This document shows positions 35,060-46,289 of a DNA stretch of 64,000 nt, in pieces. The position numbers were made by a program, and so were the translations under genes. Source of the stretch: Liopterus haemorrhoidalis (taxonomy: Eukaryota; Arthropoda; Insecta; Coleoptera; Dytiscidae); assembly GCA_963971575.1 (NCBI GenBank), contig OZ020616.1, positions 42,160,937 to 42,224,936 of the forward strand, in the 5' to 3' direction. Every line of letters starts with the position of its first letter. The first letter of the stretch is position 1. The notes beneath the pieces are model-generated. The model saw only the letters and a program-made list of their open reading frames with translations, had not been told where the DNA came from and searched no databases.

Positions 35060-35520
35060 TAGATTTTGGTGACCAATACAATCAATTATTGGGCTTTTGC
35101 CGCTTCTACAAACTTCTTCCATCTTCCGCGGTCACGCGCTTATGTTCGCCAATTATGGGCATCGATTCTTTGCAGGTTTTTGTGCACATTGTCCACCCAT
35201 CTCATTCGAGATCTTCTTCTTGGTCTGCTTGTGCCTGGAACACTATCGAATACTCTTCTCACTGGCATGTTGTTGGACATTCTGAAGAAGTGTCCGACCC
35301 AACGTATTCTGGAGCTTTTTTAGAAGCCAATCACATCCGATTCATTATAAAGGTCACGCAGCATCATTTCTTCGGATTCTCCATATTCTATCCTCTTGGA
35401 CAGGACCAAAAATTTTCCGTAAAATTTTACGTTCAATGATTTTCAGCCAACGTTCTTGTTCTTGTGTAAGTGTCCTAGATTCACTTCCATATGAGAGTAT
35501 GGGTCGAAGAAGGGTCTTGT
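35060..35520 (-). pseudogene. LINE C-terminal fragment
   Basis: In broken frames the minus strand reads ILSYGSESRTLTQEQERWLK, IIERKILRKIFGPV and DRIWRIRRN, then FLKS...RWVGH-like and RDRGRWKKFVEAAK-like pieces towards 35060. This order (thumb, connection, GH box, C-terminal NRxxW) is the 3' end of RTE-like elements. Several frameshifts are present. The plus-strand frames at 35011-35439 are its shadow. Confidence 0.7.
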
Positions 35521-35759
35521 TTAATCTTATTTTTGTGTGCCGGGATAGCTTTACTCAATACGCTTATAAAAATATCACCTACTTATTCACATAAATGCAA
35601 AATACTCGTTCGTAGACCTGTAATGATTTTTTAACATTTTACTAAACAGTTTGTAGATAACACTAAAAGAAGAAAAAGTGTTTAACTTAGCAGCTTGATT
35701 TAATTACTTGATTTAGCTTCTAAACACGTATCCGAAATTAATTTAATCAACAATGACAG

Positions 35760-36020
35760 CAACATTTTATGGGCCTTGGCCTTTTTAAGTAGCTTTTCCC
35801 ATTCGATTCTCTCCTGATCTAGTGTTTTCCACTATTTTATATTTAGTATATTTAGGTCTCGTTCGAACAGATCTGTATATATCTTACTTTTAAGGGGCCC
35901 TTAGGTCTTATACATGCTGTGTTTTGGTTCTCTTGGTTGGCTCTCCCTCAGGTATTCTGTCAACATGTCCTATCCATCGTAGGATGTGAAACTTTAAAGT
36001 GTTTGGACTAAATTAGCATC
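35760..36020 (-). pseudogene. LINE tail fragment
   Basis: Minus-strand pieces ILRWIGHVDRIPEGEPTKRT and ENRMGKAT-/EWEKLLKKAKAH- fit the short GHV box and basic tail at the C-terminus of RTE-like LINEs. Only about 80 codons are left, with frameshifts. Confidence 0.55.
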
Positions 36021-36256
36021 GTTGTATACTTGGTATAGTTCAAAACTGTAACATCTACAATATTCCGCATAAACACAAATGACCTTATGTATCAACTTTG
36101 TGATAATATTTGGTATTTAATAAGTGGAAAATAATTTTAATTGTTTAGATTTTCAATATTTTTAACAAGTGTTGAATTTCAGCTTTCGTAATTTTCAAAG
36201 CACTGGGGACATAACAATATTGCAATTTATTTACTATTTGCAGTTATTAGGTAATA

Positions 36257-36450
36257 TTGGGTTGATGAGAAAGTAATGGGAATATTGGATTTTAGTTAAT
36301 AAAACATTGTGCTCGTAAAACAATATTTTATTTAGTCATTAATGTAGTTACCATTAATATTTACATCCTTTTGCTATCTGTCAATAAATTTAAAAATTTC
36401 CTCTCTTTTAAGGTAAAAACAGCACGCTTAACTGCGTCAACATTATTTAA
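36257..36450 (-). pseudogene. Mariner 3' end fragment
   Basis: The left border is TA followed by TTGGGTTGATGAGAAAGTAA, a mariner-type terminal repeat. Reading the minus strand towards it gives VDAVKRAVFTLKE, EEIFKFIDR, a stop, and QKDVNINGNYIND before the stop. The N-x-x-G-x-Y-x-x-D phrase is the usual mariner transposase C-terminus. It is truncated on the right. Confidence 0.7.
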
Positions 36451-36457
36451 TATTTTT

Positions 36458-36625
36458 ACCATCCTCAGAAAGTCGCAGCAATCATAGACCTGAATACACA
36501 ATCTTTTACTGATTGGGCAAATATCGGAAGAGGCCCAAGAGACCAGAAATAGACACATACATATCATTTCCGAAAGTGTTCGAGGGAGAAGACGATAAGA
36601 GATGTTCTCCTTCGGCTGCTCGTCA
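36458..36625. repeat. Dispersed direct repeat, unit 1
   Basis: ATCCTCAGAAAGTCGCAGCA and the following 150 bases recur at 37325-37490 in the same orientation (shared AGAGATGTTC and TCTTTTACTGAT blocks). Function and family are unknown. Confidence 0.6.
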
Positions 36626-36659
36626 TAAGTAAAGCTTGCAATTACCAAATTAACCAATA

Positions 36660-36960
36660 ATCACTTTTTCTTCTACTTAAGGTGCCAATCCATTCCTGAT
36701 GTTGGCGATCATTATGGCTATTTTGAGCTTGTTAACTGCAGACCTAAACAGATCAGTCGTTGATATACTGTACCATGCTCTTGTTTTATTTAACCAAAAT
36801 ATACGATGTCTTCCAGACCCTATTCTTCCAAACACTTTGCCTTGTATGCCTAGTTGAAGTAGTCCGCGTCTATCTTCGTTTTTCATTAAATTGCCCAACT
36901 ACTCTAGCTTTGTTTTCTTAATAGTAAACATTATTTCCAAGTCCTTCGTTTCTAGATATG
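36660..36960 (-). pseudogene. LINE C-terminal tail fragment
   Basis: The minus strand reads LLQLGIQGKVFGRIGSGRHR, IFWLNKTRAWYSISTTDLFR and AVNKLKIAIMIANIRNG. This GRxGxGRxR-x-WL-x(3)-R-x-W phrase ends many insect LINE ORF2 proteins. It is the last 70 or so codons only. Confidence 0.7.
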
Positions 36961-37324
36961 CATAGGATGCGTCTATTAATCTACCAATTCGAAAACTATG
37001 ATTTTATTAAATGAAGATTTCCTTAATGTCTTCGACTACACACCATATAAGAGAGTAGTCTAATTAGTTTAATTTGACTGCGAACTTTCGCCGCTTATGT
37101 TTCTCTCTACACAAGTAGTTCTTCTTCATTTAGAAACAATAAACAAAACTTGATAGTCTTTGTTCGTTTTTATAAAAAGAAATCTGAGACCTCACCGTAA
37201 GGACAATTCCATCGAGCACGCAGTTTATATATATATTGTATACAAAAGGTCATGAAGTTCGAGTTAGGCCGAGGCAAGGTGGCAACGGAACTTTGAATGA
37301 TGGTAACACAGCTCACCGCTTCTT

Positions 37325-37490
37325 TTAAAATCCTCAGAAAGTCGCAGCAATCATAGGCCTGAAGAAACAGTCTTTTACTGATCAGCCAGATGTCCAAAGA
37401 AACCGGAAATAAACATATCAAGAAATATCAAGAACATCTTTTTCGAAAGTGTTCAAGACAGGAGATGATAAGAGATGTTCCCTTTGGCCA
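37325..37490. repeat. Dispersed direct repeat, unit 2
   Basis: Second copy of the 36458-36625 block, about 870 bases away, diverged by roughly one base in five by eye. The sequence between the units is partly LINE tail. Confidence 0.6.
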
Positions 37491-37836
37491 CAAACACCCC
37501 GAAGATCTCCACACATAGAAAGCCAATGGCCTAGAAGCATATAAAAAAAGTTGTCTTCTAAAAGAGACAGAGGAGCCACAACCACCGTCCGAGAATAATT
37601 CAGAATGATCTGTATCTTTGAAATTCTTAGACTAAACCATACAGTTGTACTTTTGTCTGCAGTAATAATATATTTTAAATCATTATTTATGAATTATTTC
37701 TTATTTGTGATATTTCTTTTTTTACATATATATTAAGTTATTTCTTATTTTGATCCCAAAGATTTGGGAGGCTGGTGTCAAATCTGTTAAACACCACATC
37801 ATCAACGTTAATGCAGTATTAACTGTTGAAGAGATT

Positions 37837-38077
37837 TTTCTTAAATTTTATTTATTTTACATCGGCCTATTTCTGCAACGAGGCAAATCGCCAATGCCAG
37901 GGAGCGAGCTCCTACACCTGAACGAGGGGTGAATGATTCTGAAAATGGTAGTAATGTAAACATATTATTATCGTCCTAATAATATCACCAACGGGGAATT
38001 GAACTAGCAACCTCACAATTCAGACTTTTAACCAGTCAAAACTGCACGATTTAAAGAGCTAGACCACTTCGTTGGCA
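37837..38077 (-). mobile_element. tRNA-derived SINE-B with 11-bp target duplication
   Basis: TTGAAGAGATT lies on both sides (37826-37836 and 38078-38088). On the minus strand the head has an A-box-like segment (AGTGGTCTAGCTC) and a B-box-like one (AGTTCAATTCCCC). The body reads GTGTAGGAGCTCGCTCC and CCTCGTTGCAGAAATAGGCC, ending in an (AAAT)n tail. A second copy is nested in the mariner at 62919-63135. Confidence 0.85.
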
Positions 38078-39122
38078 TTGAAGAGATTACTACCGTATTC
38101 GTTCTAATTGAAGCTGTCCTAAACTCTAGATCGCTAACTCCACTTACTAATGAACCCTAATGACCTTTCAATACTTACTCCTGCACATTTCTTCATCGGA
38201 TACTCACTAGATAGCATGTCTGAACCAGAATTATTGAAGGTATCAGCCAATAATATTTTCGTCTCGAAAAAAGTCAAGCTTTAAGCTCTTACTAGGAGAA
38301 ACGGGGTTTTGGTCAGGTTTTATGGACCAATGTGCACTGGTTCCAAATTTCAAGTTTTTCTGTGTTTACGTGATCCGCAAATATGGAGCCCTTTTTCAAG
38401 CTGTACGGAGTTCTTCAAAGCGGGTCGCAAATGATCTTTCTGTTTGGTCATCGTAAGCGGAACCGGAGTTTAGCCCTTATGCCTATTTTAGAAACTTCCT
38501 CTCACATATCCGACAAGGATTGTATCTTCTTATCGTCCATGCATTTCATCATACGCGAGTGGTATCGATTAATTTCGTACAAACTTTAAATTAAAGCAAA
38601 AGTCATAATTTACCCAAGCGTTATAAAATCTCCGGTTCGGACATGTTGGTCAACCGATGTATTTTTGCAAGAATTGACCCTTTACAACATGTGATGATGA
38701 CAGTATAAACTCTAACGATGATAATATTTCGTAATAAAATTGCAGTAACGTTAAACGTGGTTAGGATTTAGTTAGGATATGGTTTTATCGTTGCGTAGCC
38801 CCTTTACGACGCGTGTGTTAGTATTTTACTGTTCATGTATCCGTTTTTACTTCGGTTCAGGGTAGGATTTTAAAAATTTTATCTCACTATCAAATATACA
38901 AATATATAGAAGGGTTCTGAATACCAGTTTGGAAAAAAATAAATGGGAGACAAAAAGGAAATTTAAAATTTTATAGAATTGGATAAATGTAGAGTTTTTT
39001 TGTTATTTCTGCGTAAATTGGAAAGTAAAAAAGAAAATAGGATCTTAGAAAACTGTTTTAAGATATTACGTGTGGACTCATGTGATATTTCTAGATGAAA
39101 ACCATTATAAAAAATACATATA

Positions 39123-39729
39123 CCGTATGTCCTTTTTTGACTTTCAACCAGTGGTGTAGTGGAGCGAGAGCACAAGGGTTTGGCGTTCCCTCATTTTTAT
39201 TTGACGTGGAACGCGCCCTCTGAACTTTAAGTTAAGGTATTTGAAAAATCGAAGGGCTGAAATGACTCTAAATCAATATCACTCATCTAAAACCACCCTT
39301 CCTTTAATAACATCTCAAATTGAAATGCGCAATCCGCGCGCATATTATCGCCTGAAACTGAGGAATCCCCGAATTATATATTGTGTTTCATGGTCGATGA
39401 ATCTATTACTACAGTGTCAAGACAATACCGTGTAGTTTTGCTGAATGCGAAAGATGATTTAGCTTCGAAAAAAATAAAATGTATAATTTCAATAACATCA
39501 ACTCCATGCATGGCAACTGTTATTTTCAGCAATACAAAAAATATTATGTGCCTTTTTACAAACAAATTGGGATTTTTTGACTCAAAATTAGGCACAAGGT
39601 GTTGGGAATAAAATACTGAACAATATTTATTAATAAAGTTTTTGTCTAAAATTTATAGTAGAGATATATATGCAATGGAAAATTTAACATGGGAAAGCTC
39701 TATGTTGCAAGTCGAAAAAGGACATACAG
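39123..39729. mobile_element. TIR element family G (607 bp)
   Basis: Inverted ends (GTATGTCCTTTTT.GACTT..CAAC) lie within TA borders at 39121-39122 and 39730-39731. The inside is non-coding; two short overlapping frames on opposite strands near 39374-39611 have no known motif. It is a non-autonomous TA-target transposon. Confidence 0.75.
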
Positions 39730-40122
39730 TATACCTAGTATTGACATAAATACGGTTAAAAACTTTTCAGTGAAATAACACAAAATGCTTAAACATATTT
39801 TAATTTTCTTTTAGTACATAATACATATATGTATTTTCCATATCCTGTGCATGTGATGTATGACTAAGCTGTTTTTACGAGAAAATGGTAAAAAAAGGTC
39901 AAAAATTACTAGAAAACCGTGTCAAAGTCGATAGTTAAATAACTGAATAACATCGTCTTCGTTGGTTATTACTGGAGCTTCCAGGAGATTCAGTGCTGGC
40001 TCGTAATGCGAAGACTGGACAGCAATGGCTTGAAATCAATTAATTAGATTGAATTTCTCCAGCTTCTTTGTCACCTAGCAGCTTCCTTTTCATCTTCTTC
40101 TTCTATATTAGCCTTCATTTAT

Positions 40123-40280
40123 CTAATTTTGAACATAGGCCCTTTCCATTTCTTTCTACTCTTCTCTGTTGCGGGTCAATCTGTACCACACAATTCCAGC
40201 ATGGCGCATAATATCATCACCCCATCTCTTTTGTGGCCTTCCTCTTCGTCTTCTTCCATCCGGGGGGGGGGGGGGCATAG
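40123..40280 (-). pseudogene. RTE-like LINE C-terminus, downstream part of split element
   Basis: The minus strand reads GRRRRGRPQKRWGDDIMRHA, then WYRLTRNREEWKEMERAYVQ and stops at 40123. It is the last section of an RTE-type ORF2, with a (GAA)n-like 3' tail. A 14-base poly-G run at 40263-40276 interrupts its start. The missing upstream section (LKWLFAGYVR) is at 40742-40925, beyond the LINE-A insert. Confidence 0.8.
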
Positions 40281-40292
40281 CTGAGTTATAGT

Positions 40293-40729
40293 AATAGATA
40301 GATAGATAAATAATCGTTTATTCATGCCTTTCGGCCTTGAATTTATACATTAATTTTATGATATCACATTCAATAATAATAATATAAATAATAATAAATT
40401 TATAACAAATTAACAACAATTACGTCAAAATTAAACAATAATTTAAATATTCAAAACAAAAAACGTATTCTGGCTCCTTGGACTGGGCTTCCTAGTATTA
40501 TCTTGTTTCTCTCCTTTAACACCTCTCTTCTTTGGATGACGTCCTTCATCCACAGATAGCCACTACCTGCCTCGTCCAACACCCTTCGTTCTTCTCCCAT
40601 TCCACTACAAGACAGTAGGTGTTCTATTGTCTCGGTGGTTTCCCCGCATGTTCTGCATGTCCTTTCACCTTCAGTTCTCCAGAACAAGTTAGCCCGTTCT
40701 TCATTACCACACCGGAATCTAGCGATGGT
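40293..40729 (-). pseudogene. LINE-A 3' end inserted in RTE-like LINE, 12-bp duplication
   Basis: CTGAGTTATAGT occurs at 40281-40292 and 40730-40741. Between them, the minus-strand frame 40451-40687 reads CRTCGETTETIEHLLSC, a C-x2-C-x7-H-x4-C zinc knuckle, followed by YLWMKDVIQRREVLKERNKI and a stop. The 3' UTR has CATGCCTTTCGGCC and the end is a (TATC)n tail. It is a 437-bp 5'-truncated copy of the family also found at 58533-59638. Confidence 0.9.
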
Positions 40730-40741
40730 CTGAGTTATAGT

Positions 40742-40925
40742 GTTCCAACGGTTGTCTGTTTATCTGACGTAGCCCGCAAACAGCCATTTTAATTTTTTAA
40801 CCTTTTCCATGGCGTCCATTACCCCTGTCTTCCCGCTTATCCATTCCTTGGTCTTTCTATCTTGCAAGGTGATATATAGAATTTGTCTTTCCATTTGCTT
40901 TTGTGTAATTGCTAGTATATCATAT
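40742..40925 (-). pseudogene. RTE-like LINE C-terminus, upstream part of split element
   Basis: The minus strand reads AITQKQMERQILYITLQDRK, TKEWISGKTGVMDAMEKVKK and LKWLFAGYVR. This is the segment that precedes the GRP-K-RW-DDI tail in this LINE type. It continues in 40123-40280 once the LINE-A insert is removed. It is truncated at about 40925. Confidence 0.75.
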
Positions 40926-41895
40926 CGATATTGATATTGTTTTACCTAATTTACACTTCAAATTAGGTTCTGATTTAATACATGTCCGCTTTGTAAGGTT
41001 AATTAAAATTTATTTCTAATACATTGCAATAACTAATTTCTAGATACATTGCAAATAGTAGCGTTATTTCCCACTGTGAGTGCTTCCGGGTGCAAAAAGT
41101 AATTTTTCTGTTTTCCCGAAATAAATTTTTCTGGAAATATAAAATCATAAATTTTTTTCCGTAGAATTCGCGGGAAACGCAAAAATCTGAGTAAGCATTA
41201 ATCCTTTATCATAATGTGGAACAACATAACGTTAGTTTGTCCATTAGTGAAAGCTTCTTAAAGCTCCATTCACTTATTTACAGTGTCACACCAAAGCCAC
41301 GCATTGACACGTCGAACATCCCTTTACGTTAATAGTTCCCATACATTATATATTGTTTCTAATGACATCGGTCTAAGCCTGGGAGAAACATCATGTGTGA
41401 TAGAAATTAATTCACTAAATTAATGAAGTACGTGTGTCTTTGATAAATAGTAATGAAAGGAAGAATAGTATCTAAGATGTATGTATCATGAGAACTCTAC
41501 ATTAAATCCCAAATTAATGCTTGGGATGACAATGCAGATATCAAAATTGATTGATATTTGAACATTGCAAAAAAACAATTCAGATCAGTGGTACGGATAA
41601 AACTTGTTAGAGTCAGTACAGAGCACAAATCGATTATTACTCTCTATTTATCTACTTTACCAACTGATCTGAGAGCGAATTTCTGTTCCTCGATCGCCAA
41701 GTATTCGGGAGTGAATACTTAATGATGTGCTGCCCTTCTCCGCAAGTGTTGATGGCAAGTTTCTGGACCCGCACCTGAAGTATTTGGGAAAGAATTTCAG
41801 GCCCTGCTAACCAACTATTTGAGTTAGAACTCTGCACATCCGCGGATATCCGTCAATTTTCTGCTGATACGAATAATTTATTATATCGACTATGC

Positions 41896-42079
41896 CAGTG
41901 ATGGCGAACCTATGACACGTGTGTCACGGGTGACACGCCAAGACATTTTGAGTGACACGCATCGTTTAAGTGACCGTCTTCGGCCAAGAACAGGGAACGC
42001 ATTTGGGCTCAAGTCGATTTGAGGTCCAAACTTGAGAATCTGGAAAGAAATTGTTTGGAGAATTAGTGCCACTACGAAC
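41896..42079. mobile_element. hAT-like left terminus
   Basis: CAGTGATGGCGAACCTATGA followed by ACACGTGTGTCACGGGTGAC is the kind of short-repeat terminus seen in hAT elements. The right terminus is not found. At 42080 a second hAT-type terminus (CAGGGGCGGACTTTGG) begins. Confidence 0.5.
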
Positions 42080-42480
42080 CAGGGGCGGACTTTGGCCTAG
42101 GCAAAATAGGCAACTGCCTAGGGCCCGTATTTTGTTGGGGCCCGCAAGACGGTTTTATAATGCATTTTTTTCTATTATTTTCATTAGTCCGTTAATGTTA
42201 CGAACAGGAAAAGTGCTTGGAACCGATTACCGGACACTTTTAGCATTTTGGAAAATGCTAAAAGCGAAAATGCGAATGGCTTTATTCACAATTTTCCCCT
42301 CTACGTACTTTTGTGAGACCTTATTCTCGGCGTTAAATAATATTAAAACCAATAAAAGAAACCGACTGACAGATGAAGTTAGTAACGCTTGCTTGGGCTT
42401 GAAGTGCACGAAATACCAACCTTTAATTGAAGATTTAGCAAATGCAATTATGCAACAAAAAAGACACTAATGTAAAAATA
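42080..42480 (+). pseudogene. hAT transposase C-terminal fragment
   Basis: From about 42229 the plus frame reads TIFPSTYFCETLFSALNNIK, then NKRNRLTDEVSNACLGLKC and LANAIMQQKRH, with the stop at 42468-42470. The T-Y-x-C-E-x-x-F-S-x-L-x-x-I-K pattern is the C-terminal dimerisation region of ZBED-like hAT transposases. The catalytic DDE part and zinc finger are missing. The first 60 codons of the frame are the element's GC-rich terminus, not protein. Confidence 0.75.
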
Positions 42481-42514
42481 TATTTGTTTTTTTAACAAAT
42501 AAATATATCAAATA

Positions 42515-42925
42515 CGGTCTGTTCCAAATGTTTAGGCGGAACTAAATGGGAATTTCGTTCTTTTCGGTTGTCACGAGAAGGGACCTTGCTTGGGTTATTT
42601 AATTTTTCACGTTGGAACGTAAAAATTTAAAATTCCAACAATGAAACCATGGGAACGAATGACATAGGTATGTCAAATTTAATTTTTTTTTTTACATATT
42701 TTAATGACAAAAAAATAAATAAATGGCAAATTTGTATTAAGAATGACACAAAAAATCAAAATATAAAGAAAATTACATTTTAAAATGATATTAACCTTAA
42801 CCAAAAAATGTTTATTGTAAATATGATTTACAAAGCTTAAACAAAACGGCCGAAAAGCACTATTTAAACGATGAAAGTAACTAGATTGCAAAATCTAGTT
42901 CCGCCTAACCGTTTGGAACAGACTT
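42515..42925. mobile_element. TIR element family A, copy 2 (411 bp)
   Basis: Same ends and TA borders (42513-42514 and 42926-42927) as copy 1, in the opposite orientation. The right border touches a family B element. Confidence 0.85.
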
Positions 42926-42927
42926 TA

Positions 42928-43088
42928 TATAAACCATCTCAATTTGTAATACTAAACTAGATCTGGTTACTTTGGTGACTGTTGTGGAGTAAACAGACTT
43001 TGACGTATCCGTGTGAACCAATACTATGATAATATTATAAATATATTGTCAATACACAACATAAAAATGAACTTTCGCTGTTAGTACT
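42928..43088. mobile_element. TIR element family B, internally deleted and interrupted
   Basis: CTCAATTTGTAATACTAAAC at the left and ACATAAAAATGAACTTTCGC at the right match the complete copy at 44731-45211. The end is broken by a family C element at 43089-43304. Confidence 0.75.
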
Positions 43089-43304
43089 AAAGCTGCATTC
43101 AGAGCTCAGTAAATTAACACCCTGTGCGTTATGGATAGTTTTTAAACGAGTGCAATTGGTATGATCGAACAAGCTCGTACTATATCGCTCAACAGTAGTA
43201 TAGCAACGACAAAGCACGAGCACGTCCGATCATACCAAATGACCTCGTTTAAAAATTATCCATAGCGTACAACGTGTTGATTTACAGAGCTCTGAATGCA
43301 GCTT
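43089..43304. mobile_element. Palindromic element family C, copy 2 (216 bp)
   Basis: Differs from 5698-5912 by only a handful of bases. It is inserted in the right end of a family B copy: GTTTCGT-like remnants of B follow it. Confidence 0.85.
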
Positions 43305-43959
43305 ATGTTTCGTGTTTTTCTTAATCACAAAGTTATATGTTCATTTTTCAAATTGTTAAAATGGTATTATTAAATTTTTTTTTTTTTCAAAATAATGCGT
43401 TAATGACAATAACACATCAATATATTGTTATGGAAAAAAATTCTTTCTTGTATTGTAACCTTATATTGGTTTTTTCCATGTCAAAATTTTTGAAGCTTGT
43501 TTTCTTAAATGTAACACACTTCGACATACAACCTTATTATTTTCAGCCGACGATATATTAACAGCTGCAGTGCATTTATTTTTGCGCAATTCCTGAGAAG
43601 AGAAACATTACTGGTTGAGCTAATTTGAAGTGTTTTGGGCAGTGTGTTCAGCACGTAGTTTGTGTGACAGGTAGTAGTAAATATGCTAACCATAAGTATA
43701 AACCATTTATATGGTTTTTATCAAATAATTATTTAAGTTTTAGTTTCGGATTTACTTCGAACATATTTAGGAAATATAACGTACTACATACAAGAGGCTA
43801 TATCCACGTGGGGGGTCTTTACATTTATAATAAGGGTATGTAACCGTTTCGAAAAATTACTGTGTCTATTTAGTTTCAACACCATCTCTGACTTCAGGGA
43901 AGTTTATTTCTGAGATTGTCGATAATTGCGTTTAATATGGGTGAATAAACAATACATTT

Positions 43960-44310
43960 CTTTTTATTAACTAGAAATGAACTGCATCAACGATAATAAA
44001 ATGGGCTCTAATGACGAAGCCAGACAAGAAACCTAGACGACCTGGCCTTAGGTTTAAAATTATTACAAAGGTAAAAATAAAAATAAAGGGGCATGTTATA
44101 GCTAAAATCACCGGATTATTCAAAGTAGCGCAAGCCTTTGAAGAAGCCGACAGACCCCAGGGTTTGATTGGCAACGTTGCTTCCTCTATTAAGCAAACTA
44201 AAGCAGCAATTTTTACGTTCTTAAGTTTGCCTCTGCGCTGTCACATCTCTATTTCTCGTTCTAATTTAATAACCTCCTTTGTCAGCGGTTTGAATAGTTA
44301 AGGTTAAGTT
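43960..44310. other. Unidentified low-AT patch with short open frames
   Basis: Overlapping frames on both strands (44011-44301 plus, 43971-44174 minus) show no family I know. The plus frame is rich in Lys/Pro at its start (TKPDKKPRRPGLRFK). It may be an old transposon piece. Confidence 0.2.
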
Positions 44311-44325
44311 TCATTTAAATTTATA

Positions 44326-44723
44326 AAGTCTGTTCCAAATGGTTAGGCGGAACTAGATTTTGCAGTCTAGTTACTTTCATCGTTTAAATCGTGCTTTTCG
44401 GCCGTTTTGTTTAAGCTTTGTAAATCATACTTACAATAAACATTTTTTTGTTAAGGTTAATATCATTTTAAAATGTCATTTTCTTTATATTTTGATTTTT
44501 TCTGTCATTCTTAATACAAATTTCCCATTTATTTATTTATTTTTTTATTAAAATATGTAAAAAAATAATTTAATGTCATTCGTTTCCATGGTTTCATTGT
44601 TGGAATTTTAAATTTTGACATTCCAACGTAAAAAATGATATTACCCAAGCAAGGTCCCTTCTCGTGACAACCTAAAAGAACGAAATTCCCATTTAGTTCC
44701 GCCTAACCGTTTGAAACAGACTG
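44326..44723. mobile_element. TIR element family A, copy 3 (398 bp)
   Basis: Same ends as copy 1, TA borders at 44324-44325 and 44724-44725, same orientation as copy 1. It also abuts the left end of a family B element. Confidence 0.85.
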
Positions 44724-44730
44724 TATATTA

Positions 44731-45211
44731 TAATCTGTCTCAATTTGTAATACGAAACTAAATCTGGTTACTTTGGTGACTGTTGTGGTGTAAATAGACT
44801 TTTTTGAAACCATGTAAACTTGTAAATCTGGCTTTCACATTTTTGGTGAAGTTTCATTATACTGAGGTTATATTCACTCAAAAACTACATGTCAAGATAC
44901 CAAATTGACATGTCAAATTTGTGATTGACATGTCTAATATTTTGAATTATATACAAATATTTATTTCATCTTATTTCGCTTATTCATAATTTCTGTTCTG
45001 GTTGTATAAAATATATTTCAAATACTTGTCAATTTGTGTTTTATACAATTTGTGTTAGTAAGTTGACATATAATTTAATGTCATAATTGACAGTGTCAAA
45101 TATTTTGAAAGGTGTAACTTCAGAATTACCACCCTAAGATGATATTTTAAATATACAACATAAAAAATGAAGTTTCCCTGTTAGTTTCGTATTACAAAAT
45201 GAGACAGATAA
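44731..45211. mobile_element. TIR element family B, complete copy (about 480 bp)
   Basis: Ends (ATCTGTCTCA.TTTGTAATACGAAACTAA) are inverted repeats of about 30 bases. The interior contains GACATGTC three times between 44890 and 44940. There is no open frame. It is a non-autonomous DNA element. Confidence 0.75.
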
Positions 45212-45564
45212 TATATCCATTTAATTTACTAAAAATTAAAAAAAAAAATTGAAATTGTACCACAATTTTGTTATAGTGCATCTTTGATTAAAAAAATCGT
45301 GATTAATATGTTTAAAATAAAAATTTTGGTAGTACTAGTTTCCTATTTTTTTACTGTTGGAATCACTGAAAATCATTTGTGTTGGCGACATTTTTAGCCC
45401 CAATATGGCCGCCGTTGCGCTACTTTGTATAATCTAGTGACTTTATTTATACCTATTAAATATTTAATAATGATACAACTAACCATAGATAAACCCACTC
45501 ACACGCACGTAGTTGGTAAATGCTATTTGCGAGTGAGCTATCACACTTTTTACTTGCCCGACCT

Positions 45565-46128
45565 TAATATATAAGGGGCAAGTATTGTAATCGCGAAAAT
45601 TTTCGATGTCGAGATTTTGACGGATGACCACGTTTCATGGTCCAGGGAATCCAAAAAACCTATTTTCGAAGTGCCGTCCGTATGTGTGTGTGTGTGTGTG
45701 TGTGTGTCTGTCTGTCTGTCTGTGTGTATACACGATAACTCAAAAACGGTTTAACTTAAAGAGTTCGTTCTGGTACTAAAAAATTCTCCTATTAAATAGG
45801 AAGAACCCTATTGTTTTTTATGAAAATCGGTTGACTAGAAATGGGAGTTTACTCGTGTCGATTTTAATATTTTTGCGAATATTTAGCAACAGAAAAATAT
45901 TTCGAAAAAATTTATTGAACAAAAGTTACTATAAACGCAATAACTAATAACTTTTATTTGACACGTTTTTTGATAAAACGAAACATTTCGAAAATATTTT
46001 GTAAAATTATTTAAAATTTTTCCAAGTCTCAATTTTTTCATACTTATATGTAACGTTTCCATGGTCATGATAATTAATTCGTAACTAGTAAAGCAAGCCT
46101 TGGACAAAAATTTGTATAGAACATAATT
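45565..46128. repeat. Unclassified repeat R1, diverged copy 2
   Basis: TTAATATATAAGGGGCAAGT opens it. A (TG)n-(TCTG)n tract (about 45682-45722), AACTCAAAAACGGTTTAAC, TGACTAGAAATGGGAGTTTA, AGAAAAATATTTCGAAAAAA and CGTTTCCATGGTCATGATAA follow, as in the copy at 55783-56600. It is non-coding. Confidence 0.7.
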
Positions 46129-46140
46129 TGATGTATTTTT

Positions 46141-46289
46141 TTTTTTTTTTTAATTTAATGGCCTTTGCTGCTGTGTCAATTAGCCAGTACGATTTTTATT
46201 TGAGAAAATTTCCATGCCTGAACGGGATTCGAACCCGAGACCTTCGCAACGCAGAGTAGATGTGTTACCACTACGCTACGCCGGTCGGC
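46141..46289 (-). mobile_element. tRNA-derived SINE-A, copy 2, 12-bp target duplication
   Basis: TGATGTATTTTT is present on both sides (46129-46140 and 46290-46301). On the minus strand, TAGCGTAGTGGTAAC (A box) and GGTTCGAATCC (exact B box) are separated by about 35 bases, then GGCATGGAAATTTT and GGCTAATTG, ending in poly-A. It is a pol III-derived retroposon, not a functional tRNA. Confidence 0.9.

Noticed and set aside
46190..46289. True tRNA gene
   Set aside because: A and B boxes are good, but there is no cloverleaf with a closing acceptor stem, and a target duplication plus poly-A show a SINE.
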